DNA of 15,364 bases from G963674685 sp964591275 (lineage in GTDB: Bacteria > Lernaellota > Lernaellaia > JACKCT01), in assembly GCA_964591275.1 (NCBI GenBank), contig CAZQAE010000100.1, forward strand, positions 1-15,364, written 5' to 3'. Positions 14,067 to 15,364 of the stretch are shown one piece after another. Below the pieces are notes generated by a model. It did not search any database and was not told the DNA's origin. It was given only the letters and a program-made list of their open reading frames with translations. How positions within the stretch are numbered: the first letter of the stretch is position 1; the number at the start of each line of letters is the position of its first letter. The position numbers and the translations under genes are program-made.

Positions 14067-15266
14067 AGAAGAGTCCCCCAATTCCGAAAGCACCTGATCA
14101 AGTCGGGCCAGATGCGAGTCGATTCGCTGCTGGACCGATAAAAAGAAGCCGCGACTTGTTTTATCCAGAGTGTATTTTGTGGTCATATGAAAGCGAAAAG
14201 GATCGACGCCGATAGCGCCATCGCCGACGCCGCTTCGGACTAGGTAACGAAAGCCGCCGACCTTTCCCGCGGGGGGCGTCGCCACGCGGCCAATGACGCC
14301 GCCGGACTTGATGACGGCGCCGGGGTTCACCTTGACCGAAAGGCTTCCCAAACCCTTGATGACGGCGCTGACGCCTGTGCCCTCATAGAATAATTCAACG
14401 CAGTCCCCCTTGTCTTTCGGCAGCCAGTTGATGCGAAGCACCTTGGATTTGAAGGGGGCTATCACTTCCGTTTCCGGTTCGGCAAGGAAAAAGACGCCTT
14501 CCCGCATCAGATTTCGGCCCGCCAGGCTGCCGATTCGCTGATATTCCCGCAATGGCGGTCTCTTCAACCTCGGCGTCAATGAAACGCCGTCGGCATCGAA
14601 GTATTCGGGATAGGGTTTGTTCGTCTCCCAAAAATAATAGGCGAAAAGTTCCCGGTCGAGTAATCGGCTGAAATATCGCACGCCGTACAACCTTGCCACG
14701 GCGTTATGCCCCCCTTCTTTAAAGACGAGAGTCGCCACATCGCCCACGGACATTTGCTTGCGCGTGTCCATTTGAAAATGCAGCGCCTCCTCGGCCTCTG
14801 AAGCCAGGGTCCTGCAAACGCGAAGGTTATCCGGCATCGCTTTAAGCAAGGTGTCCAAAAGAGTTCCCGTCAACTCCACACGCAGAACGAAGGAATCATC
14901 GACAGGCACAAGCAGGCCGCCATCATTGCGGATTTCGCCGCCGACCGGTTTTTCCATTTCTTCCTTGTCTGCACTGGGAGCTTTCGCATCGTTATTATCA
15001 GGCGTCTCACCAGAAGCGGTCGGCGTTGAAAAATCCGCCAAAGTTGTCACGGGAGCATTTTTTACCACGGAGTTTTCGGGGTGAGCCCGTTGCGAAGCAT
15101 CGCGACTGCAATGCGACATTGAAAAAATCAGGAACACCGCAAGGCATGCTCTGGGGATCAGAGGGAGTACGCCTTTCGCCGCGGTCTCACATTTTGTTTT
15201 TTGCTTCGTTCCCATCTCAAAACGGGAATGGAAACTATTTGATAAAGTTTTGTCCAATATTTCCAT
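14052..15266 (-). CDS. Exported degenerate LytM/M23-like protein (likely non-catalytic)
   Basis: Seen: 404 residues from ATG 15266. A hydrophobic export segment (CLAVFLIFSMSHC, about 41-53) precedes a low-complexity Ser/Pro/Asp linker to about 115. Next comes a region resembling the domain in front of MepM/Csd3-type M23 peptidases (TGTLLDTLLKAMP, then YFDADGVSLTPRLKRPPLREYQRIGS at 222-247). A LytM-like beta domain follows at about 247-350 (VIAPFKSKVLRI, GLGSLSVKVNPGAVIKSGGVIGRV). The zinc ligands are missing: the H-x-G-x-D site reads REGVF (255-259) and the H-x-H site reads FRY (339-341). Known: degenerate LytM proteins such as EnvC and NlpD activate amidases rather than cut peptidoglycan. 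Inferred: similar role in the envelope. Lipidation at Cys53 is uncertain because His precedes it. Start: an in-frame ATG at 15305 falls at or upstream of the predicted transcription start, so 15266 (weak AGG site) is preferred; 15215 is also possible. Confidence 0.8.
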   Translation of the reverse strand: MEILDKTLSNSFHSRFEMGTKQKTKCETAAKGVLPLIPRACLAVFLIFSMSHCSRDASQRAHPENSVVKNAPVTTLADFSTPTASGETPDNNDAKAPSADKEEMEKPVGGEIRNDGGLLVPVDDSFVLRVELTGTLLDTLLKAMPDNLRVCRTLASEAEEALHFQMDTRKQMSVGDVATLVFKEGGHNAVARLYGVRYFSRLLDRELFAYYFWETNKPYPEYFDADGVSLTPRLKRPPLREYQRIGSLAGRNLMREGVFFLAEPETEVIAPFKSKVLRINWLPKDKGDCVELFYEGTGVSAVIKGLGSLSVKVNPGAVIKSGGVIGRVATPPAGKVGGFRYLVRSGVGDGAIGVDPFRFHMTTKYTLDKTSRGFFLSVQQRIDSHLARLDQVLSELGDSSSGQF

Positions 15267-15307
15267 CCGCACAAACCTGCCTGGGGGAAAAGTTTTCGGC
15301 TCCATTC

Positions 15308-15336
15308 AGCATACGGTCAAAATAAAAAAGAGCCAA
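15308..15336 (-). promoter_or_regulatory. Promoter candidate for the degenerate LytM gene
   Basis: On the minus strand, TTGGCT (15331-15336), a 17-bp spacer and TATGCT (15308-15313); each matches 4/6 of sigma70 consensus. Transcription would start near 15301, leaving about 35 nt of leader before ATG 15266 and excluding the ATG at 15305. Confidence 0.4.
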
Positions 15337-15364
15337 TAAGCATTTTTTCGTTGTTTCGCCGATA

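Overview
The window looks like a chromosomal piece of an uncultured Gram-negative bacterium. It is rich in secreted lipoproteins. Three of them carry Asp-rich linkers right after or near the lipidated cysteine, and two of these linkers are built from (A/V/I)-Asp-Asp-Asp units. In my experience such linkers occur in large-genome, environmental delta-proteobacteria-like lineages. The taxonomic placement is inference; the only clear housekeeping marker here is groES-groEL.

Layout. 240-2345 (+): lipoprotein with a transglutaminase-like Cys-His-Asp core. 2500-5223 (+): a compact three-gene unit of a beta-propeller (PD40-type) lipoprotein, a family 2 glycosyltransferase starting 3 nt after the preceding stop, and a small Cys-rich lipoprotein. 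5463-7458 (+): groES-groEL with a good upstream promoter candidate and a textbook terminator. 7760-9151 (+): an unrecognised helical protein whose last 93 codons look like a separate secreted protein with its own Shine-Dalgarno and signal peptide. 9152-9720: a 569-bp stretch without a convincing gene but with much secondary structure, including a degenerate module resembling group II intron domains V and VI. 9721-12348 (-): a large lipoprotein with a SUMF1/FGE-like domain joined to about 520 unrecognised residues. 12594-14066 (+): a pentapeptide-repeat / transmembrane / TPR protein. 14052-15266 (-): an exported LytM/M23-like protein that has lost its zinc ligands and overlaps its convergent neighbour by 15 bp.

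The theme is the cell envelope: four lipoproteins or likely lipoproteins, a membrane-associated glycosyltransferase, a degenerate LytM factor and two membrane-spanning helical scaffolds. Apart from groESL and the 2500-5223 cluster, the genes seem to be single transcription units, and no defined pathway can be assigned. I found no CRISPR array, tRNA, rRNA or intact transposon. The best candidates for something undescribed are the SUMF fusion lipoprotein, the internal in-frame secreted protein at 8870-9151, and the structured intergenic region 9152-9720.
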